From CAZYFH01 sp964646815 (GTDB lineage: Bacteria > Acidobacteriota > Vicinamibacteria > Vicinamibacterales > UBA8438): a stretch of DNA of 64,000 nt. The notes below the pieces were generated by a model. That model did not search any database and was not told the DNA's origin. It saw nothing but the letters and a program-made list of their open reading frames with translations. How positions within the stretch are numbered: position 1 is the stretch's first letter; every line of letters begins with the position of its first letter. A program made the translations under genes and the position numbers. Shown here one piece after another: positions 44,921 to 53,119 of the stretch. The stretch spans positions 1-64,000 of the forward strand of contig CAZYFH010000006.1 of the NCBI GenBank assembly GCA_964646815.1. Direction: 5' to 3'.

Positions 44921-47371
44921 ATGACGGGTAGAAAGTCTATCTGGCCGGCAGGTGGTTGGCTGTTGGCGACGTGGCTCGTCGCGTGCCCCTGGCCGTCCGC
45001 CGCCCAGGCGCCCGAAGGCGTGGCGGCATCAGCGGCGGCGGACCATGCCGCGGTCCTTCAGCGCTATTGCGTCACCTGTCACAACGAGCGCCTACGCACC
45101 GCCGGTCTAGCCCTCGACCAGCTCGATCTGGCGGATACTGCGGCCAACGCCGACGTGTGGGAAAAGGTGGTGCACAAGCTCCGCAGTCGCACAATGCCGC
45201 CCGCGCGGCGGCCTCGACCCGATGACGCGACCTACGACGCCGTCGCGACGTGGCTCGAGACGTCGCTCGATCGGTCCGCGGCGACACGGCCCAACCCCGG
45301 GCGTCCGCTCCTGCATCGGATGAACCGGACCGAGTATCGCAATGCGGTCCGCGATCTGCTGGCGCTCGACATCGACGTTAGCGCGCTGCCGGCGGACGAT
45401 TCGACCTACGGCTTCGACAACATCGCCGACGCCCTGGGCATGTCGCCCGTGCTGCTGGAGAGTTACGTGACGACGGCGCGCAAGATCGCCCGGCTCGCCG
45501 TCGGCAGTCCTGCGATCCTGCCCGCCACCACCACGTATAGCACCCCTCTTGATCTCACGCAGTCCTACTATCTTCGTGGGCTGCCGCTCGGGACGCGGGG
45601 CGGTATCCGAGTGGACGAGTACCTCCCGGTCGATGCGGTGTACGAGATCGCGGTCACACTGCGCCGAGGTGCGGGTGGATCGATTCGCGGCATCAGCGAG
45701 GAGCACCTACTGGAGTTGACGCTCGATGACGAGCGGATCGGCCTCTTCGCCATCGGCGGCCCTGACGCGTATCAACCGCTAGCGGGGTTCGGCAACGCCG
45801 GTCTGGGCGTCACGAAGGCGTTCACCGCTGACAAGTACATCCACGTGCGGCTCCCAATTCCGGCCGGCGACCACACTGTAATCGCCACGTTTGTCGGGAA
45901 GCCGTCGGCCCTCCAGGAGCAAGTGAGAAAGCCGTTCCTGCGAAGCTACGTGTCAGCGAACAGCCGGTTGGGGCTCCCTGAAGTCGACAGGCTAATGCTC
46001 GCTGGCCCCTTCGAGGCGGCTCGACCGCGCGACTCGGCCAGCCGGGACCGGATCTTCACGTGCCAGCCGACGACTCCCAGCGAGGAGACGTCGTGCGCCC
46101 GCGCCATCCTCGGCCGACTCGGCCGGCTCGCGTATCGCCGGCCATTGGAGACGCCCGAGCTGGAGGCGTTGCTCGGCTTCTACGCCGAGGGGCGGCGCGA
46201 CGGCGAGTTCGAGGCCGGCATCGAGCTCGGGCTCCGTTACCTGCTCGCAAGCCCGCAGTTCATCTTCCGGCTCGAAACCGAGCCGGCCGATCTCGCCGCG
46301 GGCGAGGTCTATCCGCTAAGCGATCTTGACCTCGCGTCGCGTCTGTCGTTCTTTCTCTGGAGCAGCATCCCCGATGAGACCCTGCTCACCTCGGCCGAGC
46401 GGGGCGAGTTGAGCGACCCCGACGGGCTCTCGCGTCAGGTGCGTCGCATGCTCGCCGACCCGCGGGCCACCGCGCTCGTTGAGAGCTTCGCCGGTCAGTG
46501 GCTGTATGTACGAAATTTGGGCAACATCACCCCCGACCGGCCGACATTCCCGGACTTCGACGACAACCTCCGTCGGGCGATGCAGCGCGAGACCGAGCTG
46601 TTCGTCGAGAGCATCATGCGGGAGGACCGCAGCGTGCTCGACCTGCTGACGGCCGACTACACCTACCTGAACGAGCGGTTGGCGCGTCACTACGAGATGC
46701 CGGGAATCTACGGAGACCGGTTCCGGCGCGTCCCGGTGACCGACGACGCGCGTCGCGGTCTGCTCGGCCACGCCAGCGTGCTCACGGTGACGTCGTACGC
46801 GACCCGCACGTCGCCGGTGCTTCGTGGGCGGTGGATCCTCGAGAACCTGCTCGGGGCGCCGCCGCCACCACCGCCACCCGATGTGCCGGACCTCGAGGAC
46901 AGCGGCAGCGCCGAGGGCCTCTCGATCAGAGAGCGGTTGACGCGGCATCGAGCCAATCCGGCGTGTGCAGCGTGCCACGCACGGATGGACCCCTATGGCT
47001 TCGGGCTCGAGAACTTCGACGCGGTCGGCCGCTGGCGCGCGCGAGGCGCCGATGGCGTGGCGATCGACGCGGCGGACACGCTCCCCGATGGGACAGTGTT
47101 CGACGGGCCCAGCGAGCTGCGGGAGGCCATCCTTCAGCGCCCGGAGGAATTCGTCAATACGTTGACAGGAAAGCTGTTAATCTACGCAACAGGCCGAGGG
47201 CTGGAGTACTACGACGCCCCGATCGTCCGCGCGATCGTGACCCAAGCCGCCGGTGAGGATTATCGCTTCTCGTCAGTGATCATAGGCATCGTGACGAGCG
47301 ACCCGTTCCGGATGAAGATGAAGCGGCCTGCGACGGATCACACGACCGTTGCGGCGGCGGCCGGGCCCTGA
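44921..47371 (+). CDS. Diheme DUF1592-family protein, cassette copy 2
   Basis: 816 aa from ATG 44921, which has GAGG nine nt upstream; GTG 44906, overlapping the ankyrin stop as GTGA, is an alternative. The signal ends near residue 29 (CPWPSAAQ). Heme motifs CVTCH at 50-54 and CAACH at 682-686. DUF1587 (HRMNRTEYRNAVRDLLALDI), DUF1592 (LASRLSFFLWSSIPDETLL) and DUF1588/1585 (RTSPVLRGRWILENLLGAPP, IYATGRGLEYYDAP) are in the usual order. Separated from DUF1552 by 48 bp with GAGGAGAG, unlike the ATGA overlap of copies 1 and 3, and carrying a C-terminal extension of about 15 residues. Confidence 0.9.
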   Translation: MTGRKSIWPAGGWLLATWLVACPWPSAAQAPEGVAASAAADHAAVLQRYCVTCHNERLRTAGLALDQLDLADTAANADVWEKVVHKLRSRTMPPARRPRPDDATYDAVATWLETSLDRSAATRPNPGRPLLHRMNRTEYRNAVRDLLALDIDVSALPADDSTYGFDNIADALGMSPVLLESYVTTARKIARLAVGSPAILPATTTYSTPLDLTQSYYLRGLPLGTRGGIRVDEYLPVDAVYEIAVTLRRGAGGSIRGISEEHLLELTLDDERIGLFAIGGPDAYQPLAGFGNAGLGVTKAFTADKYIHVRLPIPAGDHTVIATFVGKPSALQEQVRKPFLRSYVSANSRLGLPEVDRLMLAGPFEAARPRDSASRDRIFTCQPTTPSEETSCARAILGRLGRLAYRRPLETPELEALLGFYAEGRRDGEFEAGIELGLRYLLASPQFIFRLETEPADLAAGEVYPLSDLDLASRLSFFLWSSIPDETLLTSAERGELSDPDGLSRQVRRMLADPRATALVESFAGQWLYVRNLGNITPDRPTFPDFDDNLRRAMQRETELFVESIMREDRSVLDLLTADYTYLNERLARHYEMPGIYGDRFRRVPVTDDARRGLLGHASVLTVTSYATRTSPVLRGRWILENLLGAPPPPPPPDVPDLEDSGSAEGLSIRERLTRHRANPACAACHARMDPYGFGLENFDAVGRWRARGADGVAIDAADTLPDGTVFDGPSELREAILQRPEEFVNTLTGKLLIYATGRGLEYYDAPIVRAIVTQAAGEDYRFSSVIIGIVTSDPFRMKMKRPATDHTTVAAAAGP

Positions 47372-47419
47372 CGCGGGGCGCGGTGGAGTCGATATCGTTG
47401 GTTTCTCCGAGGAGAGAAG

Positions 47420-48760
47420 ATGATCATCACGAAGATGGCGTTACCCCGGCGGACGTTTCTGCGCGGTGTCGGTGCGACGCTCGCCTTGCCGCTGCTCGAT
47501 GCGATGGTGCCGGCGCTGTCGGCAGCCTCTAGGACCGCGGCGGCCCCGGTGCGCCGGCTGAGCTTCACCTACATCCCGAACGGCGCGATCAACGACAAAT
47601 GGCGACCAGTGGCAGACGGGACGGCGTTCGAGCTCCCGCAGACGCTGGCCTCGCTCGAGCGGCACCGCGACCGTCTCCTCGTGCTCTCCAACCTCGAGTC
47701 TCGTCCAGCCGAGGCGGCCGAGGGTGAGGGGTCGGGCGACCATGCGCGCGCGAGCGCGGTCTGGCTGAGCGGTATCCACCCCAAGCGCACCGAGGGGGCC
47801 GACGTGCGCGGCGGCACGACGATCGACCAGATGGCAGCCGAGGTGCTCGGGCGCGACACACAGCTGCGATCGCTCGAAGTCGCAGCCGAGGACTTCACCG
47901 CCGTCGGAGGCTGTGACATCGGCTACGCCTGTAGTTACGTCAACACGTTGTCGTGGCGCACACCGACGACGATGCTCCCGATGCAGACCGATCCGCGGGT
48001 GGTCTTCGAGCGGCTCTTTGGCGAGGGCCTCGGGGACGAGGCGCGACGGCGCCAGCTCAGCCAGGACCGCAGCATCCTCGATGCCATTGTTGGCGAGGTT
48101 GACCGGCTGCAGAAGCGCCTCGGGGTCGCAGACACCGCACGCGTGAAGGAGTATCTCGACAGCGTTCGCGAGGTGGAGCAGCGCGTGCAGAAGATGGAGG
48201 CAAGCGTCGGCGAGCACATCGAGCTCCCGACCATGCCGGTCGGAGTGCCCGAGCTCTACGACGACCACGTGAAGCTGATGTATGACTTGCAGGCTCTTGC
48301 GTTCCAGGCCGACATCACGCGTGTCAGCACGTTCATGCTCGCGCGCGAGGCGTCGACACGTACCTACAACCACATCGGCGTCCCCGACCCGCACCACGCC
48401 ATCTCGCATCACGGGAACGACCCGAGCAAGGTCGCGCGTGTGGAGAAGATCAACGCCTACCACGTGAGCCTCTTTAGCCGTTTCCTCGACCGGCTGCAAG
48501 CGACTCCGGACGGCGACGGCACGCTGCTCGATCATTCGCTGCTGATGTATGGCGGCGGCATCGGCAACGGCAACCTCCATCAGCACCAGGACCTGCCGTG
48601 CCTGCTCGTGGGCGGCGCTGGCGGCCGGCTGAAGGGCAATCGTCACATCGTGTATCCGGAGGCGACGCCGTTGGCCAACGCCCTCGTTTCGATCCTCGAC
48701 AAGGTCGACGTCCATCACGAGAGCATCGGCGACAGCACCGGCCGACTCGATCACATCTAG
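47420..48760 (+). CDS. Tat-exported DUF1552 protein, cassette copy 2
   Basis: 446 aa, ATG after GAGGAGAG. Tat signal with Arg10-Arg11 (LPRRTFLRGVGATLALPLLD). DUF1552 segments: FTYIPNGAINDKWRP, GYACSYVNTLSWRTPTTMLP, YDLQALAFQADITRVSTFM, PDPHHAISHHGNDPSKVARV, and the ending GDSTGRLDHI. It is the most divergent of the three DUF1552 copies: the usual NEPGxRRPGEPAGGHGR stretch reads ESRPAEAAEGEGSGDHAR. A strong intrinsic terminator begins 26 bp after the stop, marking the end of the four-gene unit. Confidence 0.9.
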   Translation: MIITKMALPRRTFLRGVGATLALPLLDAMVPALSAASRTAAAPVRRLSFTYIPNGAINDKWRPVADGTAFELPQTLASLERHRDRLLVLSNLESRPAEAAEGEGSGDHARASAVWLSGIHPKRTEGADVRGGTTIDQMAAEVLGRDTQLRSLEVAAEDFTAVGGCDIGYACSYVNTLSWRTPTTMLPMQTDPRVVFERLFGEGLGDEARRRQLSQDRSILDAIVGEVDRLQKRLGVADTARVKEYLDSVREVEQRVQKMEASVGEHIELPTMPVGVPELYDDHVKLMYDLQALAFQADITRVSTFMLAREASTRTYNHIGVPDPHHAISHHGNDPSKVARVEKINAYHVSLFSRFLDRLQATPDGDGTLLDHSLLMYGGGIGNGNLHQHQDLPCLLVGGAGGRLKGNRHIVYPEATPLANALVSILDKVDVHHESIGDSTGRLDHI

Positions 48761-48786
48761 CACCAACCGGTCGGCGACATCGGGTA

Positions 48787-48820
48787 GGGGCGGGAGCCTA
48801 CGGCTCCCGCCCCTTTCTTT
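48787..48820 (+). terminator. Rho-independent terminator after cassette 2
   Basis: A perfect 12-bp stem, GGGGCGGGAGCC (48787-48798) with GGCTCCCGCCCC (48802-48813), a 3-nt loop and the T-rich tract TTTCTTT (48814-48820). It is the clearest intrinsic terminator in the window. Confidence 0.9.
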
Positions 48821-49276
48821 GTCCTGGACACGAACGTTCTGATCGACCCTCTGCGCGGCCGGCCCGCCGGTCGACGCCTCGACTCGTTGCACGATCGGGG
48901 CGGCCTGCCGTGCACCACTGCAATCAACGTGGAGGGAGTCTTCAAGGGCCTTCGGCCGCGTGAAGCCGCCGTCGCCCGCGATCTGTTCGACGGTCTACGG
49001 ATCGTGTCGCTCGGGCGGTCGGAAGGTTACCAAGCGGGAACGTGGCGACGAACCTTCGTCAAGCGTGGCGTGACGCTCTCGCAGACTGACTGCCTGATCG
49101 CCGCGGGCGCCACCTCGACGGCAGCCGTGCTGGCCACCGGGAACCCGGGACACTTCCCCATAAATGAGGCCACGGTCGAGCACTGGCCGGTGGGAACGTA
49201 CCGGGAGAACCGGCTACGGTTCCACCGTGCACTCGCCATAGTACTGCTCGGGTCGCGAGGTGAACCCCGGGAGTGA
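48821..49276 (+). CDS. PIN-domain (VapC-like) RNase, 5' end without a standard start codon
   Basis: From 48821 the frame reads VLDTNVLIDPLRGRPAGRRL, then AINVEGVFKGL, VKRGVTLSQTDCLIAA and ATGNPGHFP, the four acidic/Asn motifs of VapC toxins (Asp in LDTN, Glu in NVEG, Asp in TDCL, Asn/Asp-site in TGNP), so the active site looks intact. VapC cleaves RNA and is normally held by a VapB antitoxin, but none precedes it. Upstream codons run into the preceding terminator and a stop at 48785 with no ATG, GTG or TTG; CTG 48824 or internal TTG 48887 are the only candidates. Either a rare start is used or the 5' end, with vapB, was lost. Its 3' end overlaps the opposite gene. Confidence 0.6.
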   Translation, partial: VLDTNVLIDPLRGRPAGRRLDSLHDRGGLPCTTAINVEGVFKGLRPREAAVARDLFDGLRIVSLGRSEGYQAGTWRRTFVKRGVTLSQTDCLIAAGATSTAAVLATGNPGHFPINEATVEHWPVGTYRENRLRFHRALAIVLLGSRGEPRE

Positions 49277-49690
49277 GACCTGCGTGTACTCGTGGCGGGT
49301 GTGGACCGCCATCAGCTTCCCGTCACGGGTTTCCGTATCGAAGATCGTGGTCGAGTACAACGGTCCTGCCTGGAACATCTGGAGGAAGTGCAGGTACTCG
49401 CCCGAAAGCCGCGTAATGATGTGCGACGCGCCGAATGGGCCGACCGCTTCGGCCGTGGCGTCTTCGGTGTCGATCGCTTCGAAGCGAAACGAGAGATCGG
49501 ACGGGGTGACATCCGCCTCCGGGTCTCCGTCGGTCCAGGTGGCGGTCGCAATCAGTGGAAAGGTGCACGCCGCCGTCCTGGCGGTCGCCAGTCGATCCTG
49601 CGCATGACCGGGCATCACCCGCGCGGCGAGCAATGTGAAAAAGAGGAGACCGAGCACGGCCGGCGTCGAGCAGCAAGGGTTCCGGGTCAT
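49214..49690 (-). CDS. Small secreted protein of unknown family
   Basis: 158 aa from ATG 49690 with CAGGAG upstream; an ATG at 49723 lacks a site. The signal ends near residue 31 (ARVMPGHAQ). The mature part is strand-rich with one Cys near each end (TAACTFPLIATATWTDGDPE and YYGECTVEP), which could form a disulfide linking the termini. FRFEAIDTEDATAEA and YLHFLQMFQAGPLYSTTIFD are characteristic segments, but I cannot place a family. Its 3' end overlaps the PIN gene by 63 bp tail-to-tail. Confidence 0.65.
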   Translation of the reverse strand: MTRNPCCSTPAVLGLLFFTLLAARVMPGHAQDRLATARTAACTFPLIATATWTDGDPEADVTPSDLSFRFEAIDTEDATAEAVGPFGASHIITRLSGEYLHFLQMFQAGPLYSTTIFDTETRDGKLMAVHTRHEYTQVSLPGFTSRPEQYYGECTVEP

Positions 49691-49886
49691 GGGTTCTCCT
49701 GCGGAGACGTACGCGAGCATCATATGCCACCGGGCGGGACCCGCTCGTCGTCTTGACCGGAACCCTGTGCAAATGAGTCAAATCTTGCGGAAGACAGCAG
49801 GCGCGCGCCGGGCGTTCGCACCGCGGCGTGGGCACTCTGGGTCCCCGCGCAGCCGTCGCGGGGCTTGAGGGAAGCCCTCTCTCTAG

Positions 49887-49915
49887 TTGACCACGCCTCC
49901 GCGCCACGGGATAAT
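49887..49915 (+). promoter_or_regulatory. Sigma-70-type promoter for the FMN/Fe-S pair
   Basis: TTGACC (49887-49892) and GATAAT (49910-49915) are separated by exactly 17 bp. Start of transcription near 49922 would leave a leader of about 27 nt before ATG 49949. It is the best-matched promoter in the window. Confidence 0.6.
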
Positions 49916-49948
49916 CGGCGTCCGCGGACCGGACCACTGTGACCCTCG

Positions 49949-50479
49949 ATGAAACTCGCAGCCATTGTGCTCGCGCTCGCCGCCAGCGCCGCGATCGTCG
50001 CCGGACGGCAGGCCGCACATGACGCGACCCGGGAGACGCAACTCGAGCGGCTTTTTCCTGCCGCGGCGGCGTTCTCACCGAAGGGTGGCACGCCGCCGCA
50101 TATCAAGGCGTACTCCGGCGGTCCGGGGACCAGCGACCAACAGCTCATCGGGCTCGCGTTTCTAACCCGCGATCTCGAGCCGCTCGAGCGCGGCTACGAC
50201 GGCCCCATCCAGATCCTGGTCGGTATGGACACGATCGGCTCCCTCACCGGTGTCATCGTCGTCAACCATAACGAGCCGTATGGCTATTTCTCGATAGATT
50301 TACCGGAGTTCGCAGCGCAGTTTGAAGCAAAGAGCATTCGTGACCGCTTCCGGGTGGGCCGTGACATCGACGCGGTGTCGCGGGCGACCCTGACCGTGAC
50401 GAGCGCCTCCCGCGCCGTCAGGAACAGCGCTCGGCGTATCGCCAGACAGCTCCTCACGCCCCCAGGGGATTCGAAGTGA
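49949..50479 (+). CDS. Exported FMN-binding-domain protein (NosR/RnfG N-terminal type)
   Basis: 176 aa with a short signal (AAIVLALAASAAIVAG). The FMN_bind domain covers about 60-165: GYDGPIQILVGMDTIGSLTG and DIDAVSRATLTVTSAS. Ser144-Arg-Ala-Thr147 matches the flavinylation motif (S/T-G-A-T) where ApbE links FMN to Thr, except Gly is Arg here. In NosR this domain is fused to the membrane Fe-S part; here that part is a separate gene overlapping by 4 nt (GTGA). No nosZ or rnf genes are nearby. Likely role: periplasmic flavin in a membrane-to-periplasm electron chain. Confidence 0.8.
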   Translation: MKLAAIVLALAASAAIVAGRQAAHDATRETQLERLFPAAAAFSPKGGTPPHIKAYSGGPGTSDQQLIGLAFLTRDLEPLERGYDGPIQILVGMDTIGSLTGVIVVNHNEPYGYFSIDLPEFAAQFEAKSIRDRFRVGRDIDAVSRATLTVTSASRAVRNSARRIARQLLTPPGDSK

Positions 50480-51450
50480 AGGGGGTCTTGGCCAGCCTGC
50501 TCGTCATCGTCTTGTTGCTGCTGATCGCGCTCTCCACAGCGCTCGACGCGCGGTCGGAAACCGCCGAGCTCCGCGCCGTTGGTGCCCAACCGGACGCGTC
50601 CGCTGAACCCGACCCGTGGGGATTCGACGACGAGGAGGACCAAGAGACGTGGGGCGTGCTGCTGGCGGATCAGGCGCTCGACCTGGGGTTGCTCGCGGCG
50701 TTCGCAACGCTCGCCATGGTGAGCTTCACCCGAAAGAGCGTGGCGCTCAAATACGTCACGCTCGGGGCTTCGGTGCTCTATCTTGGGCTCGCCAAGAGCC
50801 AGCTCGTCTCGGTGGTCAACGTCTACAGCCTCCTGACCGGCAACCTGCCGGTCTTCAAGTACAGCCTCGCGTGGTACCTGTTTGCCGGGTTCACGTTGGT
50901 CTCAACTGTCCTGTGGGGCCGCCTGTATTGCGGGCGGATCTGCGCCTACGGCGCGCTCACACAACTCCTCGACCGGGTTGTCCCGGCGCGGCTACGCGTC
51001 GACGTTCCCACGTGGATCGATCGGCGCGCCGCCAAGGTGAAGTACGGCCTCCTCGGAGCGACGCTCCTGTATTTCTTCGTCACCTCCGACATCTCGGCCT
51101 ATCGCTACGTGGAGCCGTTTTGGATGTTCACTGGTCGGGCGACGATCGGCCTCTGGGTCGGCCTGGCCCTGCTGCTCGTGGCGACCGTGTTCGTCAGAAA
51201 CCTCTACTGCCGCTTTCTCTGCCCGGTCGGCGCGTTCCTGGGACTGCTATCCAACCTGACGATCTTTCGCATCAAGCGCTGGTCGGAATGCAACAGTTGC
51301 AAAATCTGCGAGAAGGCGTGTGAATGGGGCGCGATCGAGGGACCAAAGATTCTGATGACCGAGTGCGTCCGCTGCGACGACTGCGAGCGCTTGTATCTGG
51401 ACACAGCGAAGTGTCCCCACTGGATCATACTGAGACGGAAGAACGCCTAG
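50476..51450 (+). CDS. Polytopic membrane 4Fe-4S protein (NosR/NapH C-terminal type)
   Basis: 324 aa from GTG 50476. About six hydrophobic helices; the cytoplasmic Cys motifs are YCGRIC (Cys152, Cys156; the usual following Pro is Ala) and YCRFLCPVGA (Cys245, Cys249). A ferredoxin tail has Cys272, 275, 278, 282 (CNSCKICEKAC) and Cys297, 300, 303, 313 (CVRCDDC...C), enough for two 4Fe-4S clusters. Together with the FMN protein it rebuilds a NosR-like module in two pieces, expected to move electrons across the inner membrane. The final TAG shares the palindrome CTAG with the stop of the convergent ankyrin gene. Confidence 0.85.
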   Translation: MKGVLASLLVIVLLLLIALSTALDARSETAELRAVGAQPDASAEPDPWGFDDEEDQETWGVLLADQALDLGLLAAFATLAMVSFTRKSVALKYVTLGASVLYLGLAKSQLVSVVNVYSLLTGNLPVFKYSLAWYLFAGFTLVSTVLWGRLYCGRICAYGALTQLLDRVVPARLRVDVPTWIDRRAAKVKYGLLGATLLYFFVTSDISAYRYVEPFWMFTGRATIGLWVGLALLLVATVFVRNLYCRFLCPVGAFLGLLSNLTIFRIKRWSECNSCKICEKACEWGAIEGPKILMTECVRCDDCERLYLDTAKCPHWIILRRKNA

Positions 51451-53114
51451 TCCTGCTCGGCCCCGAGTGATCGCAGCAGATCTCCGGTACTCGTCCGGAC
51501 CTCGACGTTGCCGCTACCCGCGCGGAATCGGTCTGCGAGCATCAACGGCGTCTCGCCGCGCTCGTTCGCGACGTTGATCGCGGCGCCACGGTCGACGAGC
51601 AACTGGACCAGCCGGTCCGACTTGATGTGAGCCGCCGCATGCAGCGCGGTGTGACCGGCGTCGGTGGTCGCATTGACGTCGGCCCCGAGGTCGAGCGCCA
51701 GCCCGACCGCCGCCAGTGTGTCGGCCTCCGTCCGAAGATTCTCGGCCTCGTACCGGCCCAGGCCGGCCGCCACCATCAGCGCCGTCGTCCCGTCGGTCGC
51801 CGCCAGCAACGAGTCGGCCCCGTGGGCTTCGAGCGCCCGCATCACGTCGACGTCACCGGCCATTGCCGCCAGCATGAACGGCGTGGCGCCATCGAAGACC
51901 TGGACCCCCTGCTTGTTATGCTCGTAGGAAATCTGGCTGTAACCGAATCGGGGCGGGGTCTTTCGCATGCGCGCGTTCGGGTCGGCGCCATGGGTGAGCA
52001 GCGCCTCGATCAGCTCGAGCTTGGCGTCCGGCGGCACGCCTCGAATGGCTTGCCATTCCGCGTCCCGCTTGGCGTCGATGCCGTTTGGGCCCGAGAGCTC
52101 GGTCTGCCAGGCGCCCGCGGCCCAGTGGAGCGCGGTGTAGTCGGGCCCCTCCGGCTCGGCCGCGGCATCCGGTTCCGCCGACGGCCGCATCGGAGTTTTT
52201 GCGATCGGCCCGGCGTTGGGATCTGCACCGGCCGCAAGCAGAAAGGCGGCCACCGGGACCTGTCCGCGCACCGTCGCCACGATCAGCGCGCTCACGCCGT
52301 CTGGCATCGTATCGTTCACGTCCGCACCGGCTGCCACCAGGATCCGAGCGACCCGGAGGCTCCCCTCGCGCGCCGCGAAGAGCAGCGGGGTGAAGCCGTT
52401 CTCAGACCGGGCATAGACGTCGGCGCCGCCCGCCAACAACGTCTCGACCACCTCGGGATACCCCCTCGAGGCGGCCCACATCAGCGGGGTCTGCCCGGTG
52501 ACCGGGTCGGCTGCGTCGGTCTCGGCGCCTGCCGCGAGGAGCGCATCGACCGCGACGCGATTCCCGGTGCTCGCCGCGCGCATGAGTGGCGTTTCTCCCG
52601 TCGTGCGGGCCACATTGGGATCGCTCCCCGCGTCGAGGAGCACCGTCACCATCTCGACGCTCGCGTTGGCGGCGGCGAGCGACAGCGCGGTGACACCGTG
52701 GGCATTCGCCGCGTCCAGCTCCGCCCCGGCATCGATCAGCAGGCGCGCTATCGCAACATCGTTCCAGTGGGCCGCCCAATGAAGCGCCGTGGCGCTGTCC
52801 GGCTGCCGGACGTTGACGTCGACCTCCGCGGCGACGAGCGCCCGCACCCCGCTCGCATCCTGGCGCTGTGCCGCCTCCACGACCCTGAGGTCATCCTCAG
52901 CTGCCGCCAGCCCGACGCCAGTCACCAGGCAGACGACGACCGCGACAGCTATACCGGTCGCGCACGTCCCGGAAGCAACCGTCGGCCTTCGGCGAGACGA
53001 AGCACCGCCGTTCTGATAGCGGCACGATGTTGCACGAGCCGAGCCGATTTCTGCAGCGATGCGCGCAACCGGAAGGTTGGGGTCGGTGGAGTTGTGCAGC
53101 ATCACGCTCACCAT
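51447..53114 (-). CDS. Exported ankyrin-repeat protein (cassette copy 3)
   Basis: 555 aa from ATG 53114, which is 5 nt after the stop of the DUF1552 gene, so coupled. About 50 polar residues precede the hydrophobic signal (GIAVAVVVCLVTGVGLAAAE), so an internal start nearer 52970 is possible. Ankyrin units run to the end (ATALHWAAHWNDVAIARLLI, QTPLMWAASRGYPEVVETLL, TALHAAAHIKSDRLVQLLVD), with the mid insertion near 300-360 (DAEWQAIRGVPPDAKLELIE) like that in 26976-28472. In this copy the ankyrin gene follows DUF1592 and DUF1552 rather than preceding them. Confidence 0.85.
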   Translation of the reverse strand: MVSVMLHNSTDPNLPVARIAAEIGSARATSCRYQNGGASSRRRPTVASGTCATGIAVAVVVCLVTGVGLAAAEDDLRVVEAAQRQDASGVRALVAAEVDVNVRQPDSATALHWAAHWNDVAIARLLIDAGAELDAANAHGVTALSLAAANASVEMVTVLLDAGSDPNVARTTGETPLMRAASTGNRVAVDALLAAGAETDAADPVTGQTPLMWAASRGYPEVVETLLAGGADVYARSENGFTPLLFAAREGSLRVARILVAAGADVNDTMPDGVSALIVATVRGQVPVAAFLLAAGADPNAGPIAKTPMRPSAEPDAAAEPEGPDYTALHWAAGAWQTELSGPNGIDAKRDAEWQAIRGVPPDAKLELIEALLTHGADPNARMRKTPPRFGYSQISYEHNKQGVQVFDGATPFMLAAMAGDVDVMRALEAHGADSLLAATDGTTALMVAAGLGRYEAENLRTEADTLAAVGLALDLGADVNATTDAGHTALHAAAHIKSDRLVQLLVDRGAAINVANERGETPLMLADRFRAGSGNVEVRTSTGDLLRSLGAEQD

Positions 53115-53119
53115 GGACT

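Noticed and set aside
49949..51450. Calling the pair nosR
   Set aside because: Domains match NosR, but the split, altered motifs and absence of nosZ make the symbol unsafe.
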